From CAVPPA01 sp963841325 (GTDB taxonomy: Bacteria; Patescibacteriota; Saccharimonadia; Saccharimonadales; UBA4665): a stretch of 64,000 nucleotides of DNA. A program made the position numbers and the translations under genes. This document shows positions 7,986-16,590 of this stretch, piece after piece; the first letter of the stretch is position 1; each line of letters starts with the position of its first letter. The DNA lies in the NCBI GenBank assembly GCA_963841325.1, contig CAWJBZ010000003.1:40256-104255 (forward strand). The letters are read 5' to 3'. A model generated the notes under the pieces. It was not told the origin of the DNA and searched no databases. It saw only the letters and a program-made list of their open reading frames with translations.

Positions 7986-8789
7986 TCAAGTGTCGGGTAG
8001 GATGTTACTATGGATTGTTTGATAGACACGGTACCAATCGTCTAGCGACAAGTTTTGGGCCCGGTCATTGGGATTAACACCGGCAGTATGAAGAAATTCG
8101 GCTACTGCTGCTTTGGGTAATTTCAGACCATTACTTAAGCTATTTAATAATTTTTTACGCCTGCCAGAAAAACCAGCTTTAATAATCCTAAAATAAGTTT
8201 TCGGATTGATATCTGGAAACAACTTGATACTCCGGTGCTTTAATATCAGGATTTGCGAATCAACTTTTGGTGGAGGTGTGAATAGCTTGGAGGTGATCAC
8301 CCGGCCAGCACTTACTTCCCAGTAAAATTGCGCACTAATACCTAGTAAAGACAGCTTTCCGGGTTTTGCGATCACCCGTTGGGCTACTTCTTTTTGGACT
8401 AGTAGAACTGCCAATTGCGGCGGATTAGCTGATTCCGACAAAACCCGAATCAGATTACTGGTTAGATAATATGGTATATTGGCGACTATCTTATAGACTG
8501 TTGGCAAGGTTGTTAAGTCAAAGCTCAAGATGTCCTGATGAATGACTTTAAGGTTAGCCACCGGAACCCGTTGAGCCAGTTCATTGGCAAGCTGCAGGTC
8601 AAGTTCAACAGCTATAACTTCCCTAACCTGTTTAGTCAGCTGTTGAGTTAAGCTACCGTTACCGGGGCCAATTTCTAGTACTGTGTCACTTGACGTCAGA
8701 TTGGCAGCATCACAAATTGCCTGCAAGCTATTTGGGTCAGACAACCAGTGTTGACCTAAAGATTTTTTAGTATGTAAGTGTTCATTCAT
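7986..8789 (-). CDS. rsmA: 16S rRNA (adenine-1518/1519-N6) dimethyltransferase
   Basis: SAM-dependent methylase (KsgA) acting on two adenines near the 3' end of 16S rRNA. It shows the N-terminal KKSLGQHWLSD motif, SAM motif I (LEIGPGNGSLT), motif II (AVELD), motif IV (VANIPYYLTSNLI) and the VQKEVAQR helix. I chose the ATG at 8789 because GGTGG lies 6 nt before it; the alternative TTG at 8801 would overlap the preceding gene. The length of 267 aa is normal. The gene follows the wall-protein gene by 2 nt. Confidence 0.95.
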   Translation of the reverse strand: MNEHLHTKKSLGQHWLSDPNSLQAICDAANLTSSDTVLEIGPGNGSLTQQLTKQVREVIAVELDLQLANELAQRVPVANLKVIHQDILSFDLTTLPTVYKIVANIPYYLTSNLIRVLSESANPPQLAVLLVQKEVAQRVIAKPGKLSLLGISAQFYWEVSAGRVITSKLFTPPPKVDSQILILKHRSIKLFPDINPKTYFRIIKAGFSGRRKKLLNSLSNGLKLPKAAVAEFLHTAGVNPNDRAQNLSLDDWYRVYQTIHSNILPDT

Positions 8790-8791
8790 AA

Positions 8792-10078
8792 CTACCACCA
8801 ATGATAACCCGCCCAGTGATCATAGGCTGATTCCCAACTACCATAGTGACTGACAGCATAAGCATTGGCCCATTCCAATTGAGTAATCGGGTCAGTCTCC
8901 CAGTCGCTACCAAACGCGGCCATGTTATTGGGGGGGGTGGATTGCCCTAAGCCATAGCCGATATCGCTATCGACTGGATAAAGTGGCTCAAAAGTCGGCG
9001 GACAGTAGCCAACTTCTCCCTGCCACTTAGTTGGACACCAACCAGATTCGTTGGAAATTATATAGTCGGCATATTGATAGTCATTAGGTGAGATACCGGC
9101 TAGGGCCATATCGCCTTTAATACCGGATAGGTTAGTACCTTGGTCGACAATTTGGGTTACCGGATGGACGGTTACCACGGTTTGTATAAGGGTCTGGCTG
9201 ACTACCTGTCCATTTTCCACATTAACCTGATAGGTTAACACTTGTTGCCCGGGACTTCCGGTTTGGAGAATGGCATAGGTGCCGTAAGACAAACTGGAAT
9301 CATCTATATATTGGTATGGCATAGCGATAGTCTGAGTAACACTTTGGGTATGAATACCGTTTCGGATCACCGAGATGGTTTCATTAGCAGTGACCGGAGT
9401 ACTGACAGCTGGTATTACTGTATCGTTGCTAGCCAGAGCAATTTTGCTTTCAGTCAAAAAATCTCCCACAGTTGAAGCGAGAGTGCGAGTGGCCGAGGCA
9501 AAACCGTTCATATTCAAGGTTACTGGAATGGACTGGTCAATAATAATGACGTTACCAATCGTCCCTTCTTCTAGGAAGTTACTGACTGGTTCGTTAGTTA
9601 AGCGATCTTCCGGGTAGACGGTAACTCCGGCTTGCTCAGCGACACTACGCGGAGTAGTAGCAGCACTATAGGCAAAGGTTGTTTGACCGGCATCGATAAT
9701 TTTAACTGGAACAGCCCGAAATATATTAATACGAAAATCATCCTGGTGAATCGGCGTGGTCGGCGCCGGTTCGACTACATCTCCGGGATTAATCGGGATT
9801 TTAAGCTTTGTCAGTAAAGCTCCGACAGTCGGTTCGTGCGACGGTACAATTTGGCTTTGGTGATCATAAGAAATAATAACAATATCGGTGGGTGGGGGTG
9901 TCAGCGAAGCCCCACGGCTCAAGGCAAACCACAACGAACCAGCAGTCAGCAACAGCAGGCAGATAAAGGCACCAATTGGCACCGCCAAGGGATGGTGGCT
10001 CCACAACCGTAGGCGTCGGCTATGCCGGCGGCGGCTGACTGCCAACTTGTGGTGGAAACGATATATTTTGTGATGCAT
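8792..10078 (-). CDS. Surface protein with DUF348, G5 and lysozyme-like domains (Rpf/YabE-like)
   Basis: Predicted cell-wall-active protein. An N-terminal basic segment is followed by one membrane helix (about 33-52). Ubiquitin-like DUF348 repeats follow (about 65-215; motifs such as PTVGALLTKLKI and VAEQAGVTVYPEDRL), then a G5-like domain (about 235-300; GQQVLTYQVNVENGQVVS). The C-terminal 110 residues carry ISNESGW, GYGLGQSTP and ITQLEWANAYAVSHYGSW. These are typical of the Rpf/transglycosylase fold, where the Glu in SNESGW is the likely catalytic acid. A YabE/Rpf-type role in peptidoglycan remodelling is inferred. Confidence 0.85.
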   Translation of the reverse strand: MHHKIYRFHHKLAVSRRRHSRRLRLWSHHPLAVPIGAFICLLLLTAGSLWFALSRGASLTPPPTDIVIISYDHQSQIVPSHEPTVGALLTKLKIPINPGDVVEPAPTTPIHQDDFRINIFRAVPVKIIDAGQTTFAYSAATTPRSVAEQAGVTVYPEDRLTNEPVSNFLEEGTIGNVIIIDQSIPVTLNMNGFASATRTLASTVGDFLTESKIALASNDTVIPAVSTPVTANETISVIRNGIHTQSVTQTIAMPYQYIDDSSLSYGTYAILQTGSPGQQVLTYQVNVENGQVVSQTLIQTVVTVHPVTQIVDQGTNLSGIKGDMALAGISPNDYQYADYIISNESGWCPTKWQGEVGYCPPTFEPLYPVDSDIGYGLGQSTPPNNMAAFGSDWETDPITQLEWANAYAVSHYGSWESAYDHWAGYHWW

Positions 10079-10190
10079 AAACCTAAGCTTATAACGGCGA
10101 ATTCAACAATATAAACAAACTCCTCAAACACCCATTAAGCTCCTATTCATTTTAGCAAACTCGCGTTTTTCTAACCGTGACATATCTGGT

Positions 10191-12350
10191 TTAGAGCTTT
10201 TCAATAGGGGCAAATCCTAGATTCAGCACTTTTGTGCCTTTGCCGTTGAAATGGACAGTGATCATGTCACCGTTAACTGCTACTACCGTTCCGACTCCGA
10301 AAATTTGGTGTCGTATACCATCGCCTTCATTGATTTCCGGTATATACCGCGGTTCCTGCGGATTTGGTATATATTGCTGGTCAGGACTCTTGGCATTAAA
10401 CCGTCCCAGCCAATCGAAATCCGAATTACTTTTGGTAAACTGAAAACCGCTTTTTATATCTCCTAAGAACCGCGACGGCAAGTTATGCTGAACACCACCA
10501 TACAGCAAACGACTAGTGGCATAGACCATATACAGTTCCTGCTTGGCTCGGGTCATGCCGACATAGCAGAGCCGGCGTTCTTCTTCCATCTCCGACTGCT
10601 CATAAAACGCCCGGGAGTGCGGGAAAAGCGATTCTTCCATTCCCACCATAAAGACTACCGGGAATTCCAAACCTTTGGCAGAATGGAGGGTCATCAGCAT
10701 CACCGCATCACTACCAAAATCCGCCGTATCGACATCACTGATTAAGGTTACTTCTTCTAAAAAGCCTTCTAAACCGACTTCTTGATATTCCTGGGCCACG
10801 CTCAGCAGTTCTCGGACGTTTTCCTGGCGGGCCTCACCGATTGGTGTTCCATCATCCAGATAATGTAGATAATCGGTCCGGCGCAGCAGCAAATCAATCA
10901 AACCATTTATAGAAGTAGTGGCCACTACTGACCTGAGAGCTGCCAGAGTAGACCCTAAATCGTCCAGACCAGCTAATGCTTTAGCGGTTAACAGATCACA
11001 GGCAGTAATTTCGGACAGAGCTTGAGCCAGGGTATAGCCATTTTGCTGCTGCCAAGTATAAAAGTGTTCCAATGACTTGGCGCCAATGCCCCGCGTCGGA
11101 ATATTAACCACCCGCTCAAAACTAATCCGGTCTTCAGGTTGAACAATTAAGCGCAAATAGGATATAACATCTTTAATCTCTTTGCGGTCATAAAAACGGA
11201 CACCGCCAACAATCCGGTATGGAATGCCATAACGGATAAATACATCTTCTATTGATCGGCTCTGGGCATTAGTCCGGTAAAGTACGGCATAGTCCCGATA
11301 ATGTCTGAGGCCGCTATCTACACCGAAACGGACCCGGCTAATAATTAGTTCGGCTTCTGCCCGTTCATTATTTACCTGAACCATTTGTACCGGGAAGCCG
11401 TCACCGGCGTCGGTCCAGAGTTTTTTATCTGAACGCAGGGTATTTTTAGTAATTACGGCGTGGGCAGCATCTAAAATAAATTTAGTACTACGATAGTTTT
11501 GTTCCAGTTTAATGACTGTACAGTTTTTGTAATCTTTTTCGAAATTTAAAATATTGCGGTAATCTGCATTCCTCCACCCGTAAATACTTTGCCAGTCATC
11601 ACCTACTACGGCACAATTATTATTTTTTGTCAATAATCTTACTAGTTTGTACTGAGCCATGTTGGTATCTTGGTATTCGTCAATCATAATGTAGCTAAAC
11701 TGCGTCGCCCACTTTTCACGAACATCCTGGTGGGTTTCCAGTAAAGTTACTGTGCGGTTAATCAGGTCATCAAAATCAAGCGCCGAAGCTTCTTTCAGAA
11801 CTTTTTCATATAACGGAAAAACCCGGGCCGCTATTTCTTGAGCCGGGCCGTTAGTCATTGAGGCATAGTCCGCTGGGCCGAGCATCTCATTTTTAGCACC
11901 GCTTATCAGGCTAGCAATCAACGGCGCCGGAAAACTTTTTTCGTCAACACTTAACTGCTTAAGTACCTGCTTGACGGCGGCGCGGCAATCCATTTCATCA
12001 AATATTACAAAATTTCGCGGTATCCCCAGATATTCACCATCCTGGCGAAGTAGACGAACACAAATACCATGAAATGTCCCCATATAAGGCATAAAGCCAC
12101 GGTTTTCAGCCCGATCACCTAGTAGCCGCGCCACCCGCTCGCGCATTTCATGGGCTGCTTTGTTAGTAAAAGTCACCGCCAGAATGTTATAGGGTGTAGC
12201 TTTGTTAGTGGCAATTAGATAAGCAATCCGATGGGTTAAGGTTTTCGTTTTGCCACTACCAGCACCGGCCAGAATTAAAAGAGGTCCTTCGGTGGTGGTT
12301 ACTGCCCGTCGCTGCTCTGGGTTCAAGCCCTCAAGGAGTTTATCTAACAC
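10191..12350 (-). CDS. pcrA: ATP-dependent DNA helicase UvrD/PcrA/Rep
   Basis: Superfamily 1A helicase for repair and removal of proteins from DNA. All motifs are visible: the Q motif LNPEQRRAV, Walker A GAGSGKTKTL (about 29-38), TFTNKAAHEMRER (Ia), DEYQDTN (II), VVGDDWQSIYGWR (III), LEQNYRS (IV) and LMTLHSAKGLEFPVVFM (V). Motif VI is EERRLCYVGMTRAKQ. The last about 50 residues form a Tudor-like tail (HQIFGVGTVVAV). The 719 residues are normal for PcrA. The start is GTG. Confidence 0.94.
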   Translation of the reverse strand: MLDKLLEGLNPEQRRAVTTTEGPLLILAGAGSGKTKTLTHRIAYLIATNKATPYNILAVTFTNKAAHEMRERVARLLGDRAENRGFMPYMGTFHGICVRLLRQDGEYLGIPRNFVIFDEMDCRAAVKQVLKQLSVDEKSFPAPLIASLISGAKNEMLGPADYASMTNGPAQEIAARVFPLYEKVLKEASALDFDDLINRTVTLLETHQDVREKWATQFSYIMIDEYQDTNMAQYKLVRLLTKNNNCAVVGDDWQSIYGWRNADYRNILNFEKDYKNCTVIKLEQNYRSTKFILDAAHAVITKNTLRSDKKLWTDAGDGFPVQMVQVNNERAEAELIISRVRFGVDSGLRHYRDYAVLYRTNAQSRSIEDVFIRYGIPYRIVGGVRFYDRKEIKDVISYLRLIVQPEDRISFERVVNIPTRGIGAKSLEHFYTWQQQNGYTLAQALSEITACDLLTAKALAGLDDLGSTLAALRSVVATTSINGLIDLLLRRTDYLHYLDDGTPIGEARQENVRELLSVAQEYQEVGLEGFLEEVTLISDVDTADFGSDAVMLMTLHSAKGLEFPVVFMVGMEESLFPHSRAFYEQSEMEEERRLCYVGMTRAKQELYMVYATSRLLYGGVQHNLPSRFLGDIKSGFQFTKSNSDFDWLGRFNAKSPDQQYIPNPQEPRYIPEINEGDGIRHQIFGVGTVVAVNGDMITVHFNGKGTKVLNLGFAPIEKL

Positions 12351-12408
12351 CTCAATATTGTAACAATATTTATTCCTAGATAGCCGCTAATTTAGAATTA
12401 TATCTGTG

Positions 12409-13221
12409 TTAAGAATTGAAGAAATGGGTTAGCGAATGAATCGGACCTAATTTTAAGATACCGGCATCTAAAACGATATCCAGCCAAATCAAGGCTAATA
12501 AGACTGCTAACACCAAAAGTAAGATAGCCCGCCGGATATCCTTACGGTGCTCAATAGTATTAATTGGTAGATAGTATTTCTTACTTTCAATAGTCTTTTC
12601 TTGTTCCGCTAGTTTAGCTGCTTTTTCTTCTGCCGCTTTTTTGGCAGTTTCGTCGGTTACTGTTTTAGGTGTTGGCTGATCGTTTTTAGATACATCGGTC
12701 GAGCTTTCGCTATTCGTAGCAGCTGCTTCATCCTGGTGCTCAACTTCGGGTGGTGAAGTTTCCGGTTCCTCTTGTTCAACGGGTTCTGTTGTGGTTTTAG
12801 TCGATTCCGGCATCGGCTCTTGATTAGCAGCCTTAGTGGCCGTATCTGTTTTCGGATTTTCTTCTTGGATCATACTTTCATTATCAGCCGGCTCAGAAAC
12901 CTGAGCTGGCTTGTCACTATCAGTCGCTGGTGTTTTGGTGGTTTTGGCTACATCTTTAGGTAAACTGGGAGCTGATGGCGGGGTAATGGCATTTCCTTCT
13001 TGATAGGATGATAATTCCCCTTCCGGTCTTTTAACATTACCGGCAGGTGTGTTATCAATATCGCCCTCCGCTGGTTCACTGCCGACGACCATCGGATCTC
13101 GTTGCAACAAGGGCCGATTAGAAACGATTATCGGTTTTCCGGAGGCCGATGGTTCACTCTTGCCGGGTTCGGTAACGTCGATAACCTTACGCGGTTTTGG
13201 GTCGTCTTTACTATCAGCCAT
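12409..13221 (-). CDS. Membrane-anchored protein with long disordered N-terminus
   Basis: Unknown function. About 200 residues are rich in Pro, Glu, Thr and Lys with no predicted fold. They are followed by an Ala/Lys/Glu-rich helix (about 190-215), a RRAILLLVLAVLLALIW membrane helix near 245-262 and a short outer tail. I chose the ATG at 13221 (MADSKDD) because AAAGGAAAG precedes it. This gives an 8-nt overlap with the end of tpiA and suggests coupling. A tethering or cell-surface role is only inference. Confidence 0.6.
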   Translation of the reverse strand: MADSKDDPKPRKVIDVTEPGKSEPSASGKPIIVSNRPLLQRDPMVVGSEPAEGDIDNTPAGNVKRPEGELSSYQEGNAITPPSAPSLPKDVAKTTKTPATDSDKPAQVSEPADNESMIQEENPKTDTATKAANQEPMPESTKTTTEPVEQEEPETSPPEVEHQDEAAATNSESSTDVSKNDQPTPKTVTDETAKKAAEEKAAKLAEQEKTIESKKYYLPINTIEHRKDIRRAILLLVLAVLLALIWLDIVLDAGILKLGPIHSLTHFFNS

Positions 13222-14005
13222 TTTCTTTCCTTTGTTCTTGGAGCATTCGATAGGCTGAGTCAACCATTGCCGAGAATTTCAGATAGTTGAGGCTAGCTCC
13301 GCCGATCAAAGCTCCATCGCAATCAGCGATTTCCAGATAGCCGCGGATAATTTGTTCATCGACACTACCACCATAGAGTATCCGAACGGTTTGGGCCGCC
13401 TTTTCACCATAAAGTTCCTTAATCTCCGAACGCATCCGTATCATTACTGCTTCCACTTCATCTGGCTTGGCCAATATACCAGTAAAAGTACTGATTGCCC
13501 AGACCGGTTCGTAAGCAATAATCATATTTTCAACATCATCGGCCGTTAAGTTACTGAGGGCCGTGGTCAGCTGGTCATGAATGACCTGTTTGGTTTCGCC
13601 GGATTTACGTTCCTCATATGTTTCGCCGATACAGAGCAGTGGCGTAACCCGGTTGCGGATAGCGGCAGCGACTTTATCGCGAACTACTTCAAGGGTTTCA
13701 TGAAAATAGATACGCCGTTCGGAATGCCCGATGATCACATAATGAGCTAGATCGCGTAGCATGGTAAAGCTAACTTCACCGGTATAGGCACCTTCATCTT
13801 TATAATAGGCATTTTGAGCGGCCAGCCGAAACTTGCGACGGTCAATTTCCAGACTTAAAGGTTGCAAGCTTAATAGGCTGGGAGCTAACACTATTTCAAT
13901 GTCTCGGTGCGCTTGAATACGTTCATTTAAGCGGTGAACCAGCAAACTGGCCTCATTGGTATTGAGGTTCATTTTCCAATTGGCCACGATCATCAACTTG
14001 CGCAT
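13214..14005 (-). CDS. tpiA: Triosephosphate isomerase
   Basis: Interconverts dihydroxyacetone phosphate and glyceraldehyde 3-phosphate in glycolysis. The substrate lysine is in VANWKMN (K11), the catalytic His in IIGHSERR (about 93-100), and the catalytic Glu in IIAYEPVWAIST (about 163-174). The phosphate loop is ILYGGSV. The loop-6 sequence after the Glu is AISTFTG instead of the usual AIGTG, a small insertion. Length 263 aa. The gene lies 58 nt after pgk in the same direction. Confidence 0.95.
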   Translation of the reverse strand: MRKLMIVANWKMNLNTNEASLLVHRLNERIQAHRDIEIVLAPSLLSLQPLSLEIDRRKFRLAAQNAYYKDEGAYTGEVSFTMLRDLAHYVIIGHSERRIYFHETLEVVRDKVAAAIRNRVTPLLCIGETYEERKSGETKQVIHDQLTTALSNLTADDVENMIIAYEPVWAISTFTGILAKPDEVEAVMIRMRSEIKELYGEKAAQTVRILYGGSVDEQIIRGYLEIADCDGALIGGASLNYLKFSAMVDSAYRMLQEQRKENG

Positions 14006-14063
14006 CAGACTTTATCCCAGAGAAAGTGACAGTTTTAACATAGTTCTTATGGTTTATTGTACA

Positions 14064-15353
14064 CTAGTCTTTATTCTGTAGAGCTTCGACGCCGGGAAGC
14101 TGACGGCCAGCCATTAACTCCAGGGCCGCTCCACCTCCGGTGGATACATGATTAAAAGCGGCTAGCAGCCCACGCTGGGCGATGTAAGCGGCAGTATCAC
14201 CGCCACCCACCAGACTAAAGGGTCGATGTCCAAATTGTCCCAAAATGGCTTCGATAACCAGTTGTGTGCCATGAGCATACGGCCCGATCGGACCCTGCAA
14301 CCCAGTAGCCTCGGCTACCCCGAGCGTACCGTTCCAGACCACGGTGTTAGCCAGCTGCATTGATCCGGCAATAAACGAGCCGGAAAACGGTCCGATATCC
14401 AGTATCATTTCATCTTCTTTAATCTGGCTGGCTTCGTTGGCCGGACGCTTAGGATAATTCTCGATGTCGGCAATGACGTGGGCGCTCCAGTCCACAATCC
14501 GCGTCGGACTGGTTTTGTCGATCTTACTGGCGACTACTCCATCCTGCGGTAAATAAAAAACAAACTGCTGGTCTTTGGCCTTATCCCTAGCTTTTTGAAT
14601 AATGTCTTTGGCAACGTTGATGTCTTCCAGCTCAATCATACTTTTAGCTACTTGGATGTCCTCAGCCGCTAAAAAGGTATTAGCCATTGCCCCGCCGACC
14701 GCTACGATATCAGCAATATCTATAAACTTATTCAGAATATCAATCTTATCGGATATCTTGGCTCCACCAATGACCGCCATCAGTGGGCGTTTCGGATTCT
14801 CCATAACATTAGTAATGGTATCGACTTCTTTTTCCAGCAATAAACCAGCGACACTTGGTAGAAATTTAGTGATCGCCACAGTGCTGGCATGGGCCCGGTG
14901 AACTACCCCAAAACCATCCTGGACAAATACTTCTGCTAAACTGGCTAATTTACCGGCAAATTGTTCATCATTTTGTTCTTCTTCCGGATGGAAGCGCAGA
15001 TTCTCCAGCAGTAAAACGTGACCAGGCTGCAAGTCGGCTACCGCTTTTTCGGCTTCCGAGCCGATACAATCTGGCGCGAAGGTTACCTTATCTTTATCCA
15101 ATAACTCACCCAGCCGTTTGGCTACCGGGAAGAGACTATAGTCAGGATCAGTTTTCCCATCCGGTCTGCCAAGGTGAGAACAGATAATCAGCTTAACGCC
15201 TTTCTCTAATAAATATCTTAAAGTTGGCAGCGATTGCTGAATCCGGTAATCGTCAGTGATTTGGTTATCTTTTAGGGGTACATTATAGTCAGCTCTAAGT
15301 AGTACGGTTTTACCGTTTACATCGATATCTTTGATAGTCTTTTTGGTAAACAA
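14064..15353 (-). CDS. pgk: Phosphoglycerate kinase
   Basis: Makes ATP and 3-phosphoglycerate from 1,3-bisphosphoglycerate. It shows RADYNVPL (about 20-27), SHLGRPDG, LLLENLRFHPEEE, GAKISDKIDIL and the nucleotide-binding GGGDTAAYI with the final VSTGGGAALELM. At 429 aa it is about 30 residues longer than average, with extra sequence in the middle loop. The pgk-tpiA order supports a small glycolytic operon transcribed to the left. Confidence 0.96.
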   Translation of the reverse strand: MFTKKTIKDIDVNGKTVLLRADYNVPLKDNQITDDYRIQQSLPTLRYLLEKGVKLIICSHLGRPDGKTDPDYSLFPVAKRLGELLDKDKVTFAPDCIGSEAEKAVADLQPGHVLLLENLRFHPEEEQNDEQFAGKLASLAEVFVQDGFGVVHRAHASTVAITKFLPSVAGLLLEKEVDTITNVMENPKRPLMAVIGGAKISDKIDILNKFIDIADIVAVGGAMANTFLAAEDIQVAKSMIELEDINVAKDIIQKARDKAKDQQFVFYLPQDGVVASKIDKTSPTRIVDWSAHVIADIENYPKRPANEASQIKEDEMILDIGPFSGSFIAGSMQLANTVVWNGTLGVAEATGLQGPIGPYAHGTQLVIEAILGQFGHRPFSLVGGGDTAAYIAQRGLLAAFNHVSTGGGAALELMAGRQLPGVEALQNKD

Positions 15354-15713
15354 GTCAATCCCACTCTGTAATATTGCTACTGCTTATTCTACCATGCTAG
15401 TCCGTATCGATTACTAGTTAGCCCTAAAAAAACGGAGAAATAGTTACTCACCGCCATTTTATAGCGGTATTAGCTAATTTTGTTTTTGTCGAGCGGTCAG
15501 TCAATGCTCTTTAAAAACTATGCTAATTTATAGCACAGATTACCAAAATATGCTACTGCTTATCCACAAAGATATAATACAAGTACATTCTCTTACGTAA
15601 AGATAATTGATTTAGTTAGGGGTTCAAGAGTTCGAATCCTTCATCCCGAGGAGAAATATAACCTAAAACAAAGACGGAAAGTTTAAACCAACAATCACGC
15701 CAACTAATACTGT
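15354..15713. other. 360-nt intergenic region with a tRNA-end-like fragment
   Basis: No ORF is credible here. The left part should carry the pgk promoter (minus strand). At 15630-15650 the plus strand reads GTTCGAATCC followed by TTCATCCCGAG, which resembles a T-loop plus acceptor 3' strand of a tRNA. No matching 5' half is present and the T-stem does not pair. It could be a decayed attachment site left at the edge of the accessory island to its right, or a chance match. Confidence 0.35.
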
Positions 15714-16448
15714 CTATATCTTTGCTAACATTTCCAATGCCAATTGGATAAGCCTATCCGGGTGTCTGTCGAGTTCCTCTCTGTTACTCCCGGCAATATT
15801 ATCATCAACGATCAAAAAACTGGCTAAATCAATTCCTCTAAATTCAGCCACCGCCAACAATGATGCCAACTCCATATCAACCGCCAAGCAGCCTCTTTTC
15901 TTCATCGATCTTAATTTGTGTAAAGTTTCTCGATAAACCGCATCTGTGGTCCAAACTTTTCCTACTAAAAACCTCAACTTATGCTGTGAAAATATTACTC
16001 TCATGACGCTAAGTGAATTTTCGCTTTGAGCTACTTCATCACCTGGCGGCAAATAGTGGTAACTAACACCTTCTTCTCTAACCGCGGATGATGGGATTAT
16101 GAAAGTATTCTTGGGAATATTATTAGCCATAGCTCCACATGTCCCAAAAGCTACTATTTTTTCTATGCCACTGGCTATCAATAATTCCAGGTCGATTACT
16201 GAAGCCGATCCGCCAGTACCGGGATACATTAAAAGGATATTTTCATGTTCCTGTTTATAAATACATAGATTATTAAGAACTCTGCCACGGTTATTTTTTA
16301 CCGGGATAGCTTCAATATCTGAGTTTTTTATGACGTAATCTTCCCAAACCTCATCGTCCAGAATCATGAGTGCTTTTTTGTACTGACCAGCTAAATTAAG
16401 ACTAGGTGGATTAAATAATGCCTTCTTATCAGGATCAAACAGTATCAT
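15714..16448 (-). CDS. Nucleoside phosphorylase (PNP/UDP family)
   Basis: Predicted phosphorolysis or hydrolysis of a purine or pyrimidine nucleoside. It carries the family motifs PGTGGSASVIDLELLI (about 76-91), AFGTCGAM (phosphate-loop region) and the active-site VDMELASLLAVAEFRG (about 193-208), followed by a D in the IVDDNI strand. The 244 residues match MTAN/UdP-type members; the substrate is not decided. It is transcribed away from the radical SAM gene with a 142-nt shared intergenic region. Confidence 0.8.
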   Translation of the reverse strand: MILFDPDKKALFNPPSLNLAGQYKKALMILDDEVWEDYVIKNSDIEAIPVKNNRGRVLNNLCIYKQEHENILLMYPGTGGSASVIDLELLIASGIEKIVAFGTCGAMANNIPKNTFIIPSSAVREEGVSYHYLPPGDEVAQSENSLSVMRVIFSQHKLRFLVGKVWTTDAVYRETLHKLRSMKKRGCLAVDMELASLLAVAEFRGIDLASFLIVDDNIAGSNREELDRHPDRLIQLALEMLAKI

Positions 16449-16488
16449 TAGTCACTACCCATTTTATGAATACTAATTTTAACATATG

Positions 16489-16517
16489 TTGACTAAATAA
16501 CTATTTAGTGTTATATA
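16489..16517 (+). promoter_or_regulatory. Sigma70-type promoter of the radical SAM operon with embedded palindrome
   Basis: TTGACT (16489-16494) and TATATA (16512-16517) are separated by exactly 17 nt. The spacer contains a perfect inverted repeat, CTAAATA-AC-TATTTAG (16493-16508), suited to a repressor dimer. The predicted start site lies about 65 nt before the radical SAM ATG, and a small TCACC/GGTGA hairpin (16529-16546) sits in the leader. Confidence 0.6.
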
Positions 16518-16590
16518 GCGTATAGATGTCACCCAACCGAAGGTGATCGTTGCTCATTGACATGATTCGATTCTTATGGAGATCATCGGC

